Under the pieces are notes generated by a model that saw nothing but the letters and a program-made list of their open reading frames with translations, was not told where the DNA came from and made no database searches. From Azonexus hydrophilus (GTDB lineage: Bacteria; Pseudomonadota; Gammaproteobacteria; Burkholderiales; Rhodocyclaceae), in the NCBI RefSeq assembly GCF_905120355.1, contig NZ_CAJHOB010000002.1, positions 62,001 to 126,000 of the forward strand: DNA of 64,000 bases, given 5' to 3'. Positions 28,122 to 37,769 of the stretch are shown here, piece after piece. The translations under genes were made by a program, and so were the position numbers. Position 1 is the first letter of the stretch. Every line of letters begins with the position of its first letter.

Positions 28122-28592
28122 CTATTTGCCGGATTTGGGATAGCCCGCCAGATCGAGCATCTGCTCGTAGAGACTGGCGTTGAAGCCGCGCTGATGCTGG
28201 CGGCCGACTTGCAGACTGGGAACAAAGAGATCGCCCACCAGCGCCTTGAGGGCGGCCTGTTCAGCCTCCGTCTGCACGACTTTCTCGGTGAATGGGACAC
28301 CGCGCGTCTTGAGCAGATCGCGGGCGGGCTGACATTCTTCGCCGCAGTCAGAGGTGGTGTATAGCGTCACCGGAAATCTGGCTGCCGCCTGCCGGGTGGT
28401 GAAGGGCAAGCCGTCGTCCGGCTGGGCTTTGCCGCCCACGCGTGCCGCCTGGCGGGCCTGGCCGGGGGGCGGTGTGTCCGAGATGATGGTATGGCCGCTG
28501 CTGTCGGTCCAGCGATAGGTCTGGGCATGCGCGGTGCACATGCTGGCGGCAAGCAGGCAGGCCGTGAAGGCGGTGGCAAGATGAAGGCGCAC
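28122..28592 (-). CDS. DUF4124/glutaredoxin-like periplasmic protein
   Basis: This 156-residue exported protein has a signal peptide (about 1-24, ending AHAQ) and a DUF4124-type start (TYRWTDSSGHTIISDTPPP). A glutaredoxin/thioredoxin-like domain (about 75-145) follows with TTSDCGEECQPARDLL, where CGEEC replaces the usual CxxC spacing with three residues between the cysteines. Redox activity is therefore uncertain. The GTG at 28592 follows GGAGGAA at ideal spacing and is preferred to an ATG 11 codons upstream. The ATG extension would overlap the prlC end at 28615. Confidence 0.82.
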   Translation of the reverse strand: MRLHLATAFTACLLAASMCTAHAQTYRWTDSSGHTIISDTPPPGQARQAARVGGKAQPDDGLPFTTRQAAARFPVTLYTTSDCGEECQPARDLLKTRGVPFTEKVVQTEAEQAALKALVGDLFVPSLQVGRQHQRGFNASLYEQMLDLAGYPKSGK

Positions 28593-28614
28593 GGGTTCCT
28601 CCGGGGGAGTGAGT

Positions 28615-30669
28615 TTACGCGGCAATCATACCGCTATGGCGCAGGAGTGCGTCGGGGCTGGGTTCGCGGCCGCGGAAGGCCTTGAAGTTCTCCAGCGCCG
28701 GGCGCTCGCCGCCGCGCGACAGGATTTCTTCCAGGAAGCGCTTGCCGACCACCGGGTCGAACGGGTCGCCAGCTTCCTCGAAGGCCGCGTAGCAGTCGGC
28801 CGACAGCACTTCCGCCCACTTGTAGCTGTAGTAGCCGGCCGCGTAGCCGCCGCCGAAGATGTGCGAGAAACTGTTCGGGAAACGGTGCCACTCGGGCGGA
28901 ATCAGCACGGCGACTTCGCGGCGGACTTCGTCGAGCACATCCATCACCGTCTTCTCACCCTTGGGGTCGAATTCATAATGCAGGCGCATGTCGAAGATCG
29001 AGAATTCGAGCTGGCGCACGGTCATCATCCCGCTCTGGAAGTTCTTTGCCGCCAGCATCTTGTCGTAGAGCGCGCGCGGCAGCGGCTCGCCGGTTTCCAC
29101 ATGGGCGGTCATGCCCTGCAGCACGTCCCATTCCCAGCAGTAGTTCTCCATGAACTGCGACGGCAGCTCGACCGCGTCCCACTCGACGCCGTGGATGCCG
29201 GAAACGCCTAGTTCCTCGCCGCGCGCCAGCAGGTGGTGCAGGCCGTGGCCGGTTTCGTGGAACAGGGTGATGACTTCGTCGTGGGTGAAGGTTGCGGGTT
29301 TTCCGCCGACCGGGCGGGCAAAGTTGCAGTTGAGGTAGGCAATCGGCTTCTGAATGCCGCCGGTCGTCCGCCGGCGCGAGCGTGCCTCGTCCATCCAGGC
29401 GCCGCCGCGCTTGGTCTCGCGGGCGTAGAGGTCGAGGTAGAACTGGCCGACCAGGTCGCCGGCCAGCGTCTCGATGCGGTAGAAGCGCACGTCCTCGTGC
29501 CACACCGGCGCCTTGTCTTCCTTGACCTTGACGGTGAACAGGCTCTCGATGACCTTGAACAGGCCGGCGATCACCTTCGGTTCGGTGAAGTACTGCTTCA
29601 CTTCCTGCTCGGAGAAGGCGTAGCGTGCCTGCATCAGCTTTTCGGAAGCGTAGGCGGCGTCCCAGGGCTGGAAGTCGGTCAGGCCGAGTTCGTCCTTGGC
29701 GAAGGCCTTCAGTTCGGCGATGTCCTTCTCGGCGAAGGGCTTGGCCTTCTTCGCCATGTCGCGCAGGAAGTCGAGCACCTGTGCCGGCGTGTCGGCCATC
29801 TTGGTGTACAACGAGACTTCGGCGTAGTTGTTGAAGCCGAGCATGGCCGCTTCCTCGGCCTTGAGTTCGAGGATGCGCTTGATCAGCGGGCCGTTGTCCC
29901 ATTCCGGTTTCGAGTAGCCGTTGTCGATTTCGGCGGCGCGTGTTGCGTAGGCGCGGTACATGCGCGCGCGCAACTCGCGGTTCTCGGCGTATTGCATGAC
30001 TGGGCCGTAGGACGGCGCGTGCAGCGTGAACTTCCAGCCGTCAACGCCCGCTTTTTCAGCGGCTTCGCGGGCGGCGTCCCTGGCGTAGTCAGGCAGGCCG
30101 GCGAGCAGGCTTTCGTCGGTGACGATCTCGGCGAAGGCGTTGGTCGCGTCGAGGATGTTTTCCGAGAACTTGGCGGAAAGCTGCGACAGCTCTTCCATGA
30201 TCGCCTGGAAGCGCGGTTTCTGGTCTTCCGGCAGTTCAGCGCCGCCGAGGCGGAAATCGCGGATCTCGTTGTCGACGATCTTCCGGCGTTCGGTGGAGAG
30301 CGTGGCGTATTCCGGGCTCTGCTTGAGCGCCCGGTACTTGTCGAACAGCTTCAGGTTCTGGCCGAGCTCGGTGTAGAAGCGCGAAACCTCCGGCAGCATC
30401 TCGTTGTAGGCCTCGCGCCAGGCGGGCACGTCGTTGACCGAATGCAGGTGGCCGACGACACCCCAGGCGCGGCCGAACCCTTCCAGGCCTTCGCTCAGGG
30501 CGCCGGCGAAGTCGGCCCAGGTGGCCGGCGTGCTGTCGGCGGTCAGGCGGTCGACCAGGGCGCGGCCATCGGCCAGCAATTGGGTGATCGCCGGTTTGAC
30601 GTGTTCCGGCTGGATCAGGTCGAAGCGGGGCAGGTCGGAGAAATCGAGCAGGGGATTGGTGGGTGTCAT
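28615..30669 (-). CDS. prlC: Oligopeptidase A (M3 metallopeptidase)
   Basis: This 684-residue cytosolic zinc peptidase of the M3 family degrades signal peptides and short oligopeptides. The HExxH zinc motif is present near residue 470 in FHETGHGLHHLLARG, with the third ligand Glu expected in the downstream GVEWDAVELPSQFMEN. The N-terminal helical domain (NPLLDFSDLPRFDLIQPEHV) is typical of OpdA/PrlC. Length equals the family average (about 680). It lies just after the purC terminator, so it should have its own promoter in the short gap or rely on readthrough. Confidence 0.96.
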   Translation of the reverse strand: MTPTNPLLDFSDLPRFDLIQPEHVKPAITQLLADGRALVDRLTADSTPATWADFAGALSEGLEGFGRAWGVVGHLHSVNDVPAWREAYNEMLPEVSRFYTELGQNLKLFDKYRALKQSPEYATLSTERRKIVDNEIRDFRLGGAELPEDQKPRFQAIMEELSQLSAKFSENILDATNAFAEIVTDESLLAGLPDYARDAAREAAEKAGVDGWKFTLHAPSYGPVMQYAENRELRARMYRAYATRAAEIDNGYSKPEWDNGPLIKRILELKAEEAAMLGFNNYAEVSLYTKMADTPAQVLDFLRDMAKKAKPFAEKDIAELKAFAKDELGLTDFQPWDAAYASEKLMQARYAFSEQEVKQYFTEPKVIAGLFKVIESLFTVKVKEDKAPVWHEDVRFYRIETLAGDLVGQFYLDLYARETKRGGAWMDEARSRRRTTGGIQKPIAYLNCNFARPVGGKPATFTHDEVITLFHETGHGLHHLLARGEELGVSGIHGVEWDAVELPSQFMENYCWEWDVLQGMTAHVETGEPLPRALYDKMLAAKNFQSGMMTVRQLEFSIFDMRLHYEFDPKGEKTVMDVLDEVRREVAVLIPPEWHRFPNSFSHIFGGGYAAGYYSYKWAEVLSADCYAAFEEAGDPFDPVVGKRFLEEILSRGGERPALENFKAFRGREPSPDALLRHSGMIAA

Positions 30670-30683
30670 GGTCGTCGGGGATG

Positions 30684-30705
30684 AAAAAGGGCGGTCATGC
30701 CGCCC
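30684..30705 (-). terminator. Intrinsic terminator after purC
   Basis: Read on the minus strand, a perfect 6-bp GC stem (GGGCGG / CCGCCC, 30689-30705) with a 5-nt loop is followed directly by five T residues (30684-30688). It lies 8 bp after the purC stop and 15 bp before the prlC start, so it should separate the two transcripts. Confidence 0.75.
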
Positions 30706-30713
30706 TGTTTTTG

Positions 30714-31646
30714 TCAGAGAGTTTTGCCGGTAAGGCGTTCATAGGCCTCGATGTATTTGGCGCTGGTGCGGGCGATGACCTCGGCGGGTAGCTTCGGTCC
30801 GGGCGCAACCTTGCCCCAGTCGAGGGTTTCCAGGTAATCGCGGACGTATTGCTTGTCGTAGGACGGCGGGTTGCTGCCTTCGGCGTACTGGTCGGCCGGC
30901 CAGAAGCGCGACGAATCCGGCGTCAGGGCTTCGTCGATCAGATGCAGCGTGCCGGCGGCGTCGATGCCGAACTCGAACTTGGTGTCGGCAATGATGATGC
31001 CGCGCGTCGCCGCGTAGTCGGAGGCTTCCTGGTAGAGGCGGATGGCGGCGTCGCGGGCTTCGGCACAGAGTTGCGCGCCGGTTTTGCCGGTGCCCTTGAG
31101 CAGGTCGTTGAGGGTCGCGTCGCAATTGGCGGCGGCCTGTTCGAAGGAGACGTTCTCGTCGTGGTCGCCGACTTCGGCCTTGGTCGCCGGGGTGAAGATC
31201 GGCTGCGGCAGCTTCTGCGCCATCTTCAGGCCGGCCGGCAGGGCGATGCCGCAGATGGCGCCGGTCTGCTGGTAATCCTTCCAGCCGGAACCGATGACGT
31301 AGCCGCGGACCACGGCTTCGATCGGCAGGGGCTTCAGGCGCTTGACGACGACAGCACGGCCACGCACCTGCTCACGCTCGTTGTCGGCGACGACCGATTC
31401 AGGGTCGATGCCGGTGAGCTGGTTGGGCACGATGTGACCGAGCTTGTCGAACCAGAAATTGGCGACGGCCTGCAGGACTTCGCCCTTCTTCGGAATCGGG
31501 TCCGGCAGGATGACGTCGAAGGCCGACAGGCGGTCGGTGGTGACGATCAGCAGCGTGTCGGCGTCGACCGCGTAGATGTCGCGGACCTTGCCTTTGGATA
31601 GGAGCGGCAGGCTGGTGATGGAGGATTCGAAAAGGGGCTGGCTCAC
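30714..31646 (-). CDS. purC: SAICAR synthase PurC
   Basis: This 310-residue ligase joins aspartate to CAIR in purine biosynthesis. ATP-grasp-like motifs are visible: [19 protein letters not shown] at the N-terminus, [19 protein letters not shown], the [19 protein letters not shown] loop and the C-terminal [15 protein letters not shown]. Length fits the longer SAICAR synthases of betaproteobacteria. It starts at GTG 31646 with GGAG just upstream, and has a strong promoter (31682-31710) and an intrinsic terminator, so it is likely monocistronic. Confidence 0.97.
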   Translation of the reverse strand: MSQPLFESSITSLPLLSKGKVRDIYAVDADTLLIVTTDRLSAFDVILPDPIPKKGEVLQAVANFWFDKLGHIVPNQLTGIDPESVVADNEREQVRGRAVVVKRLKPLPIEAVVRGYVIGSGWKDYQQTGAICGIALPAGLKMAQKLPQPIFTPATKAEVGDHDENVSFEQAAANCDATLNDLLKGTGKTGAQLCAEARDAAIRLYQEASDYAATRGIIIADTKFEFGIDAAGTLHLIDEALTPDSSRFWPADQYAEGSNPPSYDKQYVRDYLETLDWGKVAPGPKLPAEVIARTSAKYIEAYERLTGKTL

Positions 31647-31681
31647 GGCAGGCTCCGCAATGTGGAGTTTGAAAGGCGCAA

Positions 31682-31710
31682 ATTATACAGGGGCAGGGGG
31701 CATTGTCTGG
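31682..31710 (-). promoter_or_regulatory. Sigma-70 promoter of purC
   Basis: On the minus strand a perfect TATAAT -10 occupies 31687-31682. A weak -35 (CAGACA or CCAGAC) lies 16-17 nt upstream at about 31704-31710. It sits 36 bp upstream of the purC GTG. No PurR-like palindrome was recognised. The chemoreceptor fragment on the other strand begins at this promoter. Confidence 0.6.
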
Positions 31711-32931
31711 TGTTGCCCAGGCGAGCGTGAAGCGGCGGTCGAGATTTCTCGCAATGCCGCTGCTGCGGTGAATGGTCTGTCCGATGCGCTGACCGAGCAT
31801 GCGCACTACGTCAAGAGTCGTGCGGAAGGCGTCGCACAGGAAGCCTACGCCACCCATGCCAGTGCGGTGCGTTGGGTGATCGGCGCCAATATCGTGCTCG
31901 GCCTGCTGGTGGCGCTCATCGGTTTTTTCATTTATCGCCACGTTTCTGGTGGGCTGGACCGTATGGTGGGTATGTTTTCCGCCACCGAGCGCAATCTCGA
32001 CTTTACTGGTCGCCTGCAGATTGTCGGCAACGACGAGTTGAGCCAGGTCGGGCAGGCCTTCAATAATCTGCTGGAGCGGCTGCAGGGCAGTCTCCGCCAG
32101 ATTTTTGAACACGCGGAGTCGGTTAGCCACGCTGCCCACCGCGTCTCGGCGGCATCCCGTCAGATGTCGGTGGCTTCGCAATACCAGAGCGAAGCGGCGT
32201 CGAGCATGGCGGCGGCAGTTGAGGAAATGACGGTGAGTGTCAATCACGTCGCCGACCGCGCCGAAGAAACCCGCCGTCTGGCAACAGGTGCCGGAGAGGT
32301 GGCGGTCCGAGGTGAGGCCATCATTGGCGAGACCGTGCAGTCGATCAACGGCATTGCCCATACGGTGCACAGTGCTTCGACACAATTGACGGCGCTTGAG
32401 CAGCAGAGCGAGAAAATCAGCAGCATCGTTTCCGTCATCAAGGAAATCGCCGACCAAACCAACCTGTTGGCGCTCAATGCGGCCATCGAGGCCGCCCGGG
32501 CCGGAGAGCAGGGGCGCGGTTTTGCGGTGGTTGCCGATGAAGTGCGCAAGTTGGCCGAGCGTACCGGCCAATCGACGCAGGAAATTGCCGCCACCATTTC
32601 CCAGATGCTGAGCGGTGCCCAGGGGGCGGTGCAGAGCATCCAGAGCGTCGAGGGGGTGGTGGCCGCCGGCGTCAGTTATGCCGGCGAGGCCAGTGAGGCG
32701 ATGCGGGAAATCGGCAGCGGTTCGGCGGAAACGGTCGGGATGGTCAGCGACATTACCGGCGCCATCCGCGAACAGGGCGCAGCCAGTACCGACATTGCCC
32801 AGCAGGTCGAGAAGATCGCCCAGATGGCCGAGGAAAACAGTGCCGCAGCGCAATCGACGTCGGAGACTTCGGGAGAAATGGAAAAGCTGGCGCAGGAGTT
32901 ACACGACATCGTTGTCCAGTATCGCGTCTGA
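31690..32931 (+). pseudogene. 5'-truncated methyl-accepting chemotaxis protein
   Basis: The open frame encodes the back part of a chemoreceptor: the end of a periplasmic helix ([15 protein letters not shown]), TM2 (about 31878-31938, [19 protein letters not shown]), HAMP ([25 protein letters not shown]) and a full signalling hairpin with tip [20 protein letters not shown] and C-terminal VVQYRV. TM1 and most of the sensor domain are missing: upstream the frame runs straight into the purC promoter and antisense purC. No ATG and no ribosome site start it; the first in-frame candidate is GTG 31768, without a Shine-Dalgarno. The start given is approximate. A short, sensor-less receptor is the alternative to a pseudogene. 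Confidence 0.7.
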
Positions 32932-32967
32932 GTCCTTCGTGGCGGCGGGCTGGTGCTCGCGCCACGC

Positions 32968-34272
32968 TCACTCCGTGTTGACGTGCAGCCTGCGGCGCAG
33001 GCGGCGTGAGCCCCAGGCGACGAGTAGGGCAATGACGGGGATGGCGCAAGCGGTGATGAGGTCGCTGTCCAGATGGTGCAGCGACTTGGTGCCTTTGGCC
33101 AGGTAATGCACCAGTTGCGAGCCGTAGTAGGTGAGCACCACTACGGACAGTCCTTCCACCGTTTCCTGCAGGCGCAGCTGCAGTTTGGCGCGCTGGTTCA
33201 TCTGCGACAGCAGTTCCTGATTCTGGCGTTCCAGTTCGATGTCTACCCGCGTGCGCAGCAGCTGGCTGTTGCGGGCGATACGGGCGGACAACTCTTCCTG
33301 CCGGCGGCTGATGGCTTCACAGGTTTTCATCGCGGGCAGGAGGCGCCGCTGCATGAATTCGTCCAGTGTTGGCAGTCCCGGAACGCGGCTTTCGCGCAGT
33401 TCCTGGATGCGTTGCCGGACCATGCCGTGGTAGGCCGCAGAGGCACCGAAGCGGAAGGTGGCGCGGGCTAGGGAATTTTCCACTTCTGCCGCCAGCTGGG
33501 TCAGGGCGGCCAGTACGCTGCGCTCGTCCTCCGGGTTGCGGGCCTGGCCGATCCGCGTCATCAACTCTGCCAGCTGCTGTTCGCAGCGGTACAGCCAGCC
33601 GCTGACTTCCTTGGCGACGGGCAGGCCAAGCAAGGCCATCATTCGGTAGGTCTCGATTTCCACCAGCCGCTGTACGGTGGCGCCGGCCTGGCGCGGGTTG
33701 AGGCTGTCGTTCAGTACCAGGATGCGGGAAAAGCCATTGTCGAGCTTGAAATCGGTGAACACCCAAGCTGCCTGGTCGGCAATCTGTGCCCCACCCAGGG
33801 TCCGGCCATTGGGGGCGATGCCGGCGAGGATGCTGTCGGGGTGCGTGTCGCGGGTGGAACGCAGCTCGACATGACAGGCGACCACCAGTTTGCCGGGAAT
33901 GTCGTGTAGGAGCTCCGGGCGTAGCGCGTCGAAGGCGGTATCGTCGGCTGCCGCGGCGACACCGTTGTCCAGCTTGCGATAAAAGGTGTAGGAGGAAAAT
34001 TCAGTGTGCAGTTCCCAGCGTAGCCGGAACGCGGCGGTTTCGAGCGACAGGTGGGCGTCCGAACTGTCGACCGTCAGGCATGTCTGGCTCTGGCAGATTT
34101 TTTCCAGATTGGCCCGCTCGGCTTCAATTTCGCTCGGTTTGTGCTTGAACACCAGGTGCGACACCAGATAGGGGCCGGCCAGAGAGGTTGACGGGCGGGC
34201 GTGGAACTCGTTGTTCAGACGCTGGCGCAGTGGGTGTTCCTGCAGATCGGCAACAAGCAGACGCGGGTGCAT
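32968..34272 (-). CDS. DUF3422 family membrane protein
   Basis: This 434-residue protein has a conserved N-terminal region (HPLRQRLNNEFHARPS, a DUF3422 hallmark), a long middle part with a helical coiled-coil stretch (about 290-375) and two C-terminal membrane helices (about 377-395 and 405-424) followed by a basic tail RRLRRRLHVNTE. Function is unknown; the family is frequent in beta- and alphaproteobacteria. ATG 34272 (MHPRLLVAD) is chosen because upstream sequence overlaps the divergent helicase promoter. It is convergent with the chemoreceptor fragment, 36 bp away. Confidence 0.85.
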   Translation of the reverse strand: MHPRLLVADLQEHPLRQRLNNEFHARPSTSLAGPYLVSHLVFKHKPSEIEAERANLEKICQSQTCLTVDSSDAHLSLETAAFRLRWELHTEFSSYTFYRKLDNGVAAAADDTAFDALRPELLHDIPGKLVVACHVELRSTRDTHPDSILAGIAPNGRTLGGAQIADQAAWVFTDFKLDNGFSRILVLNDSLNPRQAGATVQRLVEIETYRMMALLGLPVAKEVSGWLYRCEQQLAELMTRIGQARNPEDERSVLAALTQLAAEVENSLARATFRFGASAAYHGMVRQRIQELRESRVPGLPTLDEFMQRRLLPAMKTCEAISRRQEELSARIARNSQLLRTRVDIELERQNQELLSQMNQRAKLQLRLQETVEGLSVVVLTYYGSQLVHYLAKGTKSLHHLDSDLITACAIPVIALLVAWGSRRLRRRLHVNTE

Positions 34273-34366
34273 GAGGGCGGAGGGGGGTGAATGTTGCAGT
34301 GCAAAAGATTGTAGCACCGTGTCAGCATAGAATAGCGCGCTGAAAATCCGGAACGGGGAGTGGAGA

Positions 34367-37300
34367 GTGCAGGGGATTGACGAAGTCCAGGCGCAGCGTT
34401 TGGCGGACGATACGGCGGCGCGGCAGCGCGCCCTGGCGCTCGCCTCTTTCATCGTTGAAGCCCCGGCGGGCGCGGGCAAGACGGAACTGCTGACGCAGCG
34501 CGTGCTGCGTCTGCTGGCCGTGGTTAATGAGCCGGAAGAGGTGCTGGCACTCACGTTCACCAACAAAGCTGCCAGTGAGATGCGTGATCGCATTCTGGGC
34601 AGTCTGGCGTCCGCCGCGCACACGGCGGACGACCTGCCGCCGCACAAGCAGGAAACCCGGCGCTGGGCACTGGCCGTACGGGCGCGTGACGCGGAACGCA
34701 ACTGGGGCTTGAGCGCCCACCCCGGACGCTTGCGCATCATGACGCTGGATGCCCTGGCGGCCAGCCTGGGCCGGCAGATGCCGCTGTTGTCGCGTTTCGG
34801 CGCACAGCCGCAGGTGACGGAACGCGCCGCCGAACACTACGCGGCAGCAGCGCGGCAGACTTTCGCCCTGCTGGAAGCCGGGGGCGAGATCGGGGACACG
34901 GTGGCTGCCGCATTGCGGTTCATGGACAACGATGCCGTGCGTCTGGAGCGGCTGCTGGTTGCCATGCTCGGGCGCCGCGAGCAGTGGTTGCCGCAAGCCG
35001 GGCGGGTGGATGGCGGCATGGCGACGCGGGCGGAGGTGGAAGCTGGTTTCACCGCACTCATCGCGGCCGACGTGCGCCACCTGTCCAGTTGTTTCCCAGC
35101 CGGCCTGCAGCAGTCCCTGATGCCGTTGGCTCGTTTTGCGGCCAGTTGGCTACCGGAGCGTTTTCCGTTGTTACTTGATTGGCAGCTGGTGCTGACGGAC
35201 GCGATGAGCGATCTTCCGGTCTGGCAGCAGTTGACCGATCTGTTGCTGACCAGCGACGGCAACTGGCGCAAACAGCTCAACAAGAACATCGGCTTTCCGG
35301 CGGACAAGCAATATGCCGCAGAAAAGGCAGCGATGCAGGCGCAGCTGGCGACCTTGTCCGACGTGCCGGGGCTGGCGGCGGCGCTGGCTGCCGTGCGCGA
35401 ACTGCCAGCGCCGCAATTCAGCGATGCACAGTGGGCGGCGGTGGAGACTTTTTCCCGCCTGCTGCGGCTGGCGGCCGGGCAGTTGTGGCTGATTTTTCAG
35501 ACCGCCGGCGAAGTCGATTTCATCGAAATCGCCAGCCGTGCCGGCCTGGCGCTGGGGGATGAGGAGGCGCCCACCGACCTGGCGCAGGCGCTGGATTACC
35601 GCATTCAGCATCTGCTGGTCGATGAATTCCAGGATACCAGTCCGGGCCAGGTGGCGTTGCTGGAAAAACTGATGCGCGGCTGGACGCCGGACGACGGGCG
35701 CACCGTGTTCGTGGTCGGCGATCCGATGCAGTCCATCTACCGCTTTCGCAAGGCCGATGTCGGTCTTTTCCTCAAGGTACGTGCCGCCGGTATGGGGGGC
35801 GTGCAGCTCGAACACCTGCGCCTGTTCCGCAACAACCGTTCCTGTCCGGCGGTGGTGGCGTGGGTGAACCGGACTTTCCCCAGTATTTTTGCCGCTGCCG
35901 ATGAGCCGCTCGCCGGTGCGGTGCGCTTTGCCGATGCCGTGGCGACGCGGGCAGAGGAGGCGCAGAGCGGTGTGTTCGTACATACGGTGCCGGCGGCCGA
36001 GGGTACGGATGGCTCCGCCCAGGAAGCACAGCAGGTACTGCAGCTGATCCGTGCCGCCCGGGCACAAGACCCGGCAGGGCGTATCGCCATCCTGGTTCGC
36101 GCCCGTCGGCATCTCGACGAGCTGGTCAGCGCCCTGCGCCGGCAGGCGGACGGATTGCGCTTCCAGGCTGTGGAGATCGAAGCTTTGGCCGAGCGCCAGC
36201 ACGTGCAGGATGTGCTCATTCTTTATCGCGCCCTCAGCCACCGTGCTGATCGGGTGAATTGGCTGGCCTTGCTGCGGTCGCCGTGTTGTGGCCTGCTGCT
36301 GGCGGATCTGCATGCACTGGTGGCGAACGATACGCAGCGTACGGTCTGGCAGTTGATGCACGATGAAGAGCGGTTGGCGGCGCTCAGCGAAGATGGGCGC
36401 GCGCGTCTGCTGCATGTGCGCGGCGTGCTGGCCCTAGCGCTGGCCGAGCGCCAGCGGCAGACACCCCGGCGCTGGCTGGAGGGAACCTGGTTGTTGCTGG
36501 GCGGTGCCGATGCCTTGCCGCAGGCCGCGGATCTGGCCGATGTCGAGCATCTGTTCGACCTGATCGACCGCCTGCACGCCAGTGGCCGCCTGACGCCGCA
36601 GGTGCTGGAAGCGGAGGCGGCCGAACTGTATGCGCCGGCGGACCCTCTCGGTGGCGCCATCCAGTTGATGACCATCCACAAGGCCAAGGGCCTGGAGTTT
36701 GAAACCGTGATCGTGCCCGGGCTGGCGCGTATTCCCAATCGCGGCGATAGCCCCTTGCTGCTCTGGGACGAAGCATTGGGACAGGATGGGCAGGCGCATC
36801 TCCTGGTGGCGCCCATGGCGGCGCGTGGAGAAAAAGCGACCGGGGGGAGTCTTTACGATGTCCTGCGGCAGCTGGAAAAAACCCGCTCGGCGCACGAAAG
36901 TGAGCGCCTGCTTTATGTGGCGGCGACACGCGCCATCCGGCAGCTGCATCTGCTGGCGGTGGTGCAGCGCGCGGAATCGGCAGAGAGTGGCGAAGCCTCG
37001 TTCAAGGCGCCGCCAGCCGGCAGCTTCCTCGCCCTGCTCTGGCCGCAGGTGAACGCCTTGTGCGCTGCCGCAGCGATGTCAGGCGAGGTGCCGGCAAGCG
37101 CTGACCCCGTTTGTGCTCTGGAAGATTTCGTGCCGCCGCTCCTGCGCCTGCAACAACTGCAGGTGCCGGCAGAACTGGCGGCGCTGCCGCCGGATGTGGC
37201 GACTAACAGCAGCGTAGTGCACGCCAGCGGCAGCCCGCAGGAGACGCGCGAAACGCTGACCGGAACGCTCATTCACCGTTGCCTCGAATTGATCGTACGC

Positions 37301-37753
37301 CAGGGGCTGACGGCTTGGCCGCTGGAACGCCTCGATATCTGCCGCGCGGGCTGGCAGCAATGGCTGCAGGCGCAAGGGCTGGCGGCCGCGGATGTTGAAC
37401 TGGCACTGGCGGACACCCGCCTCGCCCTCGGCAATACGTTGCAATCGCCACGCGGCCGCTGGCTGCTGGCCGATCATCCGGAAAGCGATGTCGAGCAGGG
37501 ATGGACGACCCGCACGGCAGGCGGTTGTGCACAGCACATCATCGACCGGGTCTTTGTCGCGGACGGGGAGCGCTGGATCATCGATTACAAGAACGTGCGG
37601 CTGGCCTCGGCTGAGCTGCCGGCGAAAGCGGAAGAGTACCGGGCGCAGCTCGAACGCTATGCGGCGCTCTTCGCGAGCGACCCCCGCCCGGTTCGTCTGG
37701 CGATCTGGTTTGCCTTGCAGGGCGAACTGGTGGAATTGACCGTGTCTGCTTAG
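34367..37753 (+). CDS. UvrD/AddA-like helicase-nuclease
   Basis: This 1128-residue superfamily 1A DNA helicase has a C-terminal RecB-type nuclease, probably for double-strand break end processing. Motif I is APAGAGKTELL (about 26-36); motif II LLVDEFQDTSPGQ; motif III VVGDPMQSIYRFRKAD; motif V MTIHKAKGLEF; motif VI YVAATRA. The nuclease core is at the end, with an Asp in IIDRVFV and the DYK triad in WIIDYKNV. It starts at GTG 34367. In AddAB systems an addB gene lies just upstream, but here the upstream gene is DUF3422, so the partner is not in the window. RecB-like alone is an alternative. Confidence 0.9.
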   Translation: MQGIDEVQAQRLADDTAARQRALALASFIVEAPAGAGKTELLTQRVLRLLAVVNEPEEVLALTFTNKAASEMRDRILGSLASAAHTADDLPPHKQETRRWALAVRARDAERNWGLSAHPGRLRIMTLDALAASLGRQMPLLSRFGAQPQVTERAAEHYAAAARQTFALLEAGGEIGDTVAAALRFMDNDAVRLERLLVAMLGRREQWLPQAGRVDGGMATRAEVEAGFTALIAADVRHLSSCFPAGLQQSLMPLARFAASWLPERFPLLLDWQLVLTDAMSDLPVWQQLTDLLLTSDGNWRKQLNKNIGFPADKQYAAEKAAMQAQLATLSDVPGLAAALAAVRELPAPQFSDAQWAAVETFSRLLRLAAGQLWLIFQTAGEVDFIEIASRAGLALGDEEAPTDLAQALDYRIQHLLVDEFQDTSPGQVALLEKLMRGWTPDDGRTVFVVGDPMQSIYRFRKADVGLFLKVRAAGMGGVQLEHLRLFRNNRSCPAVVAWVNRTFPSIFAAADEPLAGAVRFADAVATRAEEAQSGVFVHTVPAAEGTDGSAQEAQQVLQLIRAARAQDPAGRIAILVRARRHLDELVSALRRQADGLRFQAVEIEALAERQHVQDVLILYRALSHRADRVNWLALLRSPCCGLLLADLHALVANDTQRTVWQLMHDEERLAALSEDGRARLLHVRGVLALALAERQRQTPRRWLEGTWLLLGGADALPQAADLADVEHLFDLIDRLHASGRLTPQVLEAEAAELYAPADPLGGAIQLMTIHKAKGLEFETVIVPGLARIPNRGDSPLLLWDEALGQDGQAHLLVAPMAARGEKATGGSLYDVLRQLEKTRSAHESERLLYVAATRAIRQLHLLAVVQRAESAESGEASFKAPPAGSFLALLWPQVNALCAAAAMSGEVPASADPVCALEDFVPPLLRLQQLQVPAELAALPPDVATNSSVVHASGSPQETRETLTGTLIHRCLELIVRQGLTAWPLERLDICRAGWQQWLQAQGLAAADVELALADTRLALGNTLQSPRGRWLLADHPESDVEQGWTTRTAGGCAQHIIDRVFVADGERWIIDYKNVRLASAELPAKAEEYRAQLERYAALFASDPRPVRLAIWFALQGELVELTVSA

Positions 37754-37769
37754 TGGAGGCTGGTCGGCG

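Noticed and set aside
29233-30684. 483-codon open frame on the plus strand opposite prlC
   Set aside because: The Val/Gly/Leu-rich sequence mirrors the prlC codons; prlC itself is a full-length metallopeptidase with HExxH.
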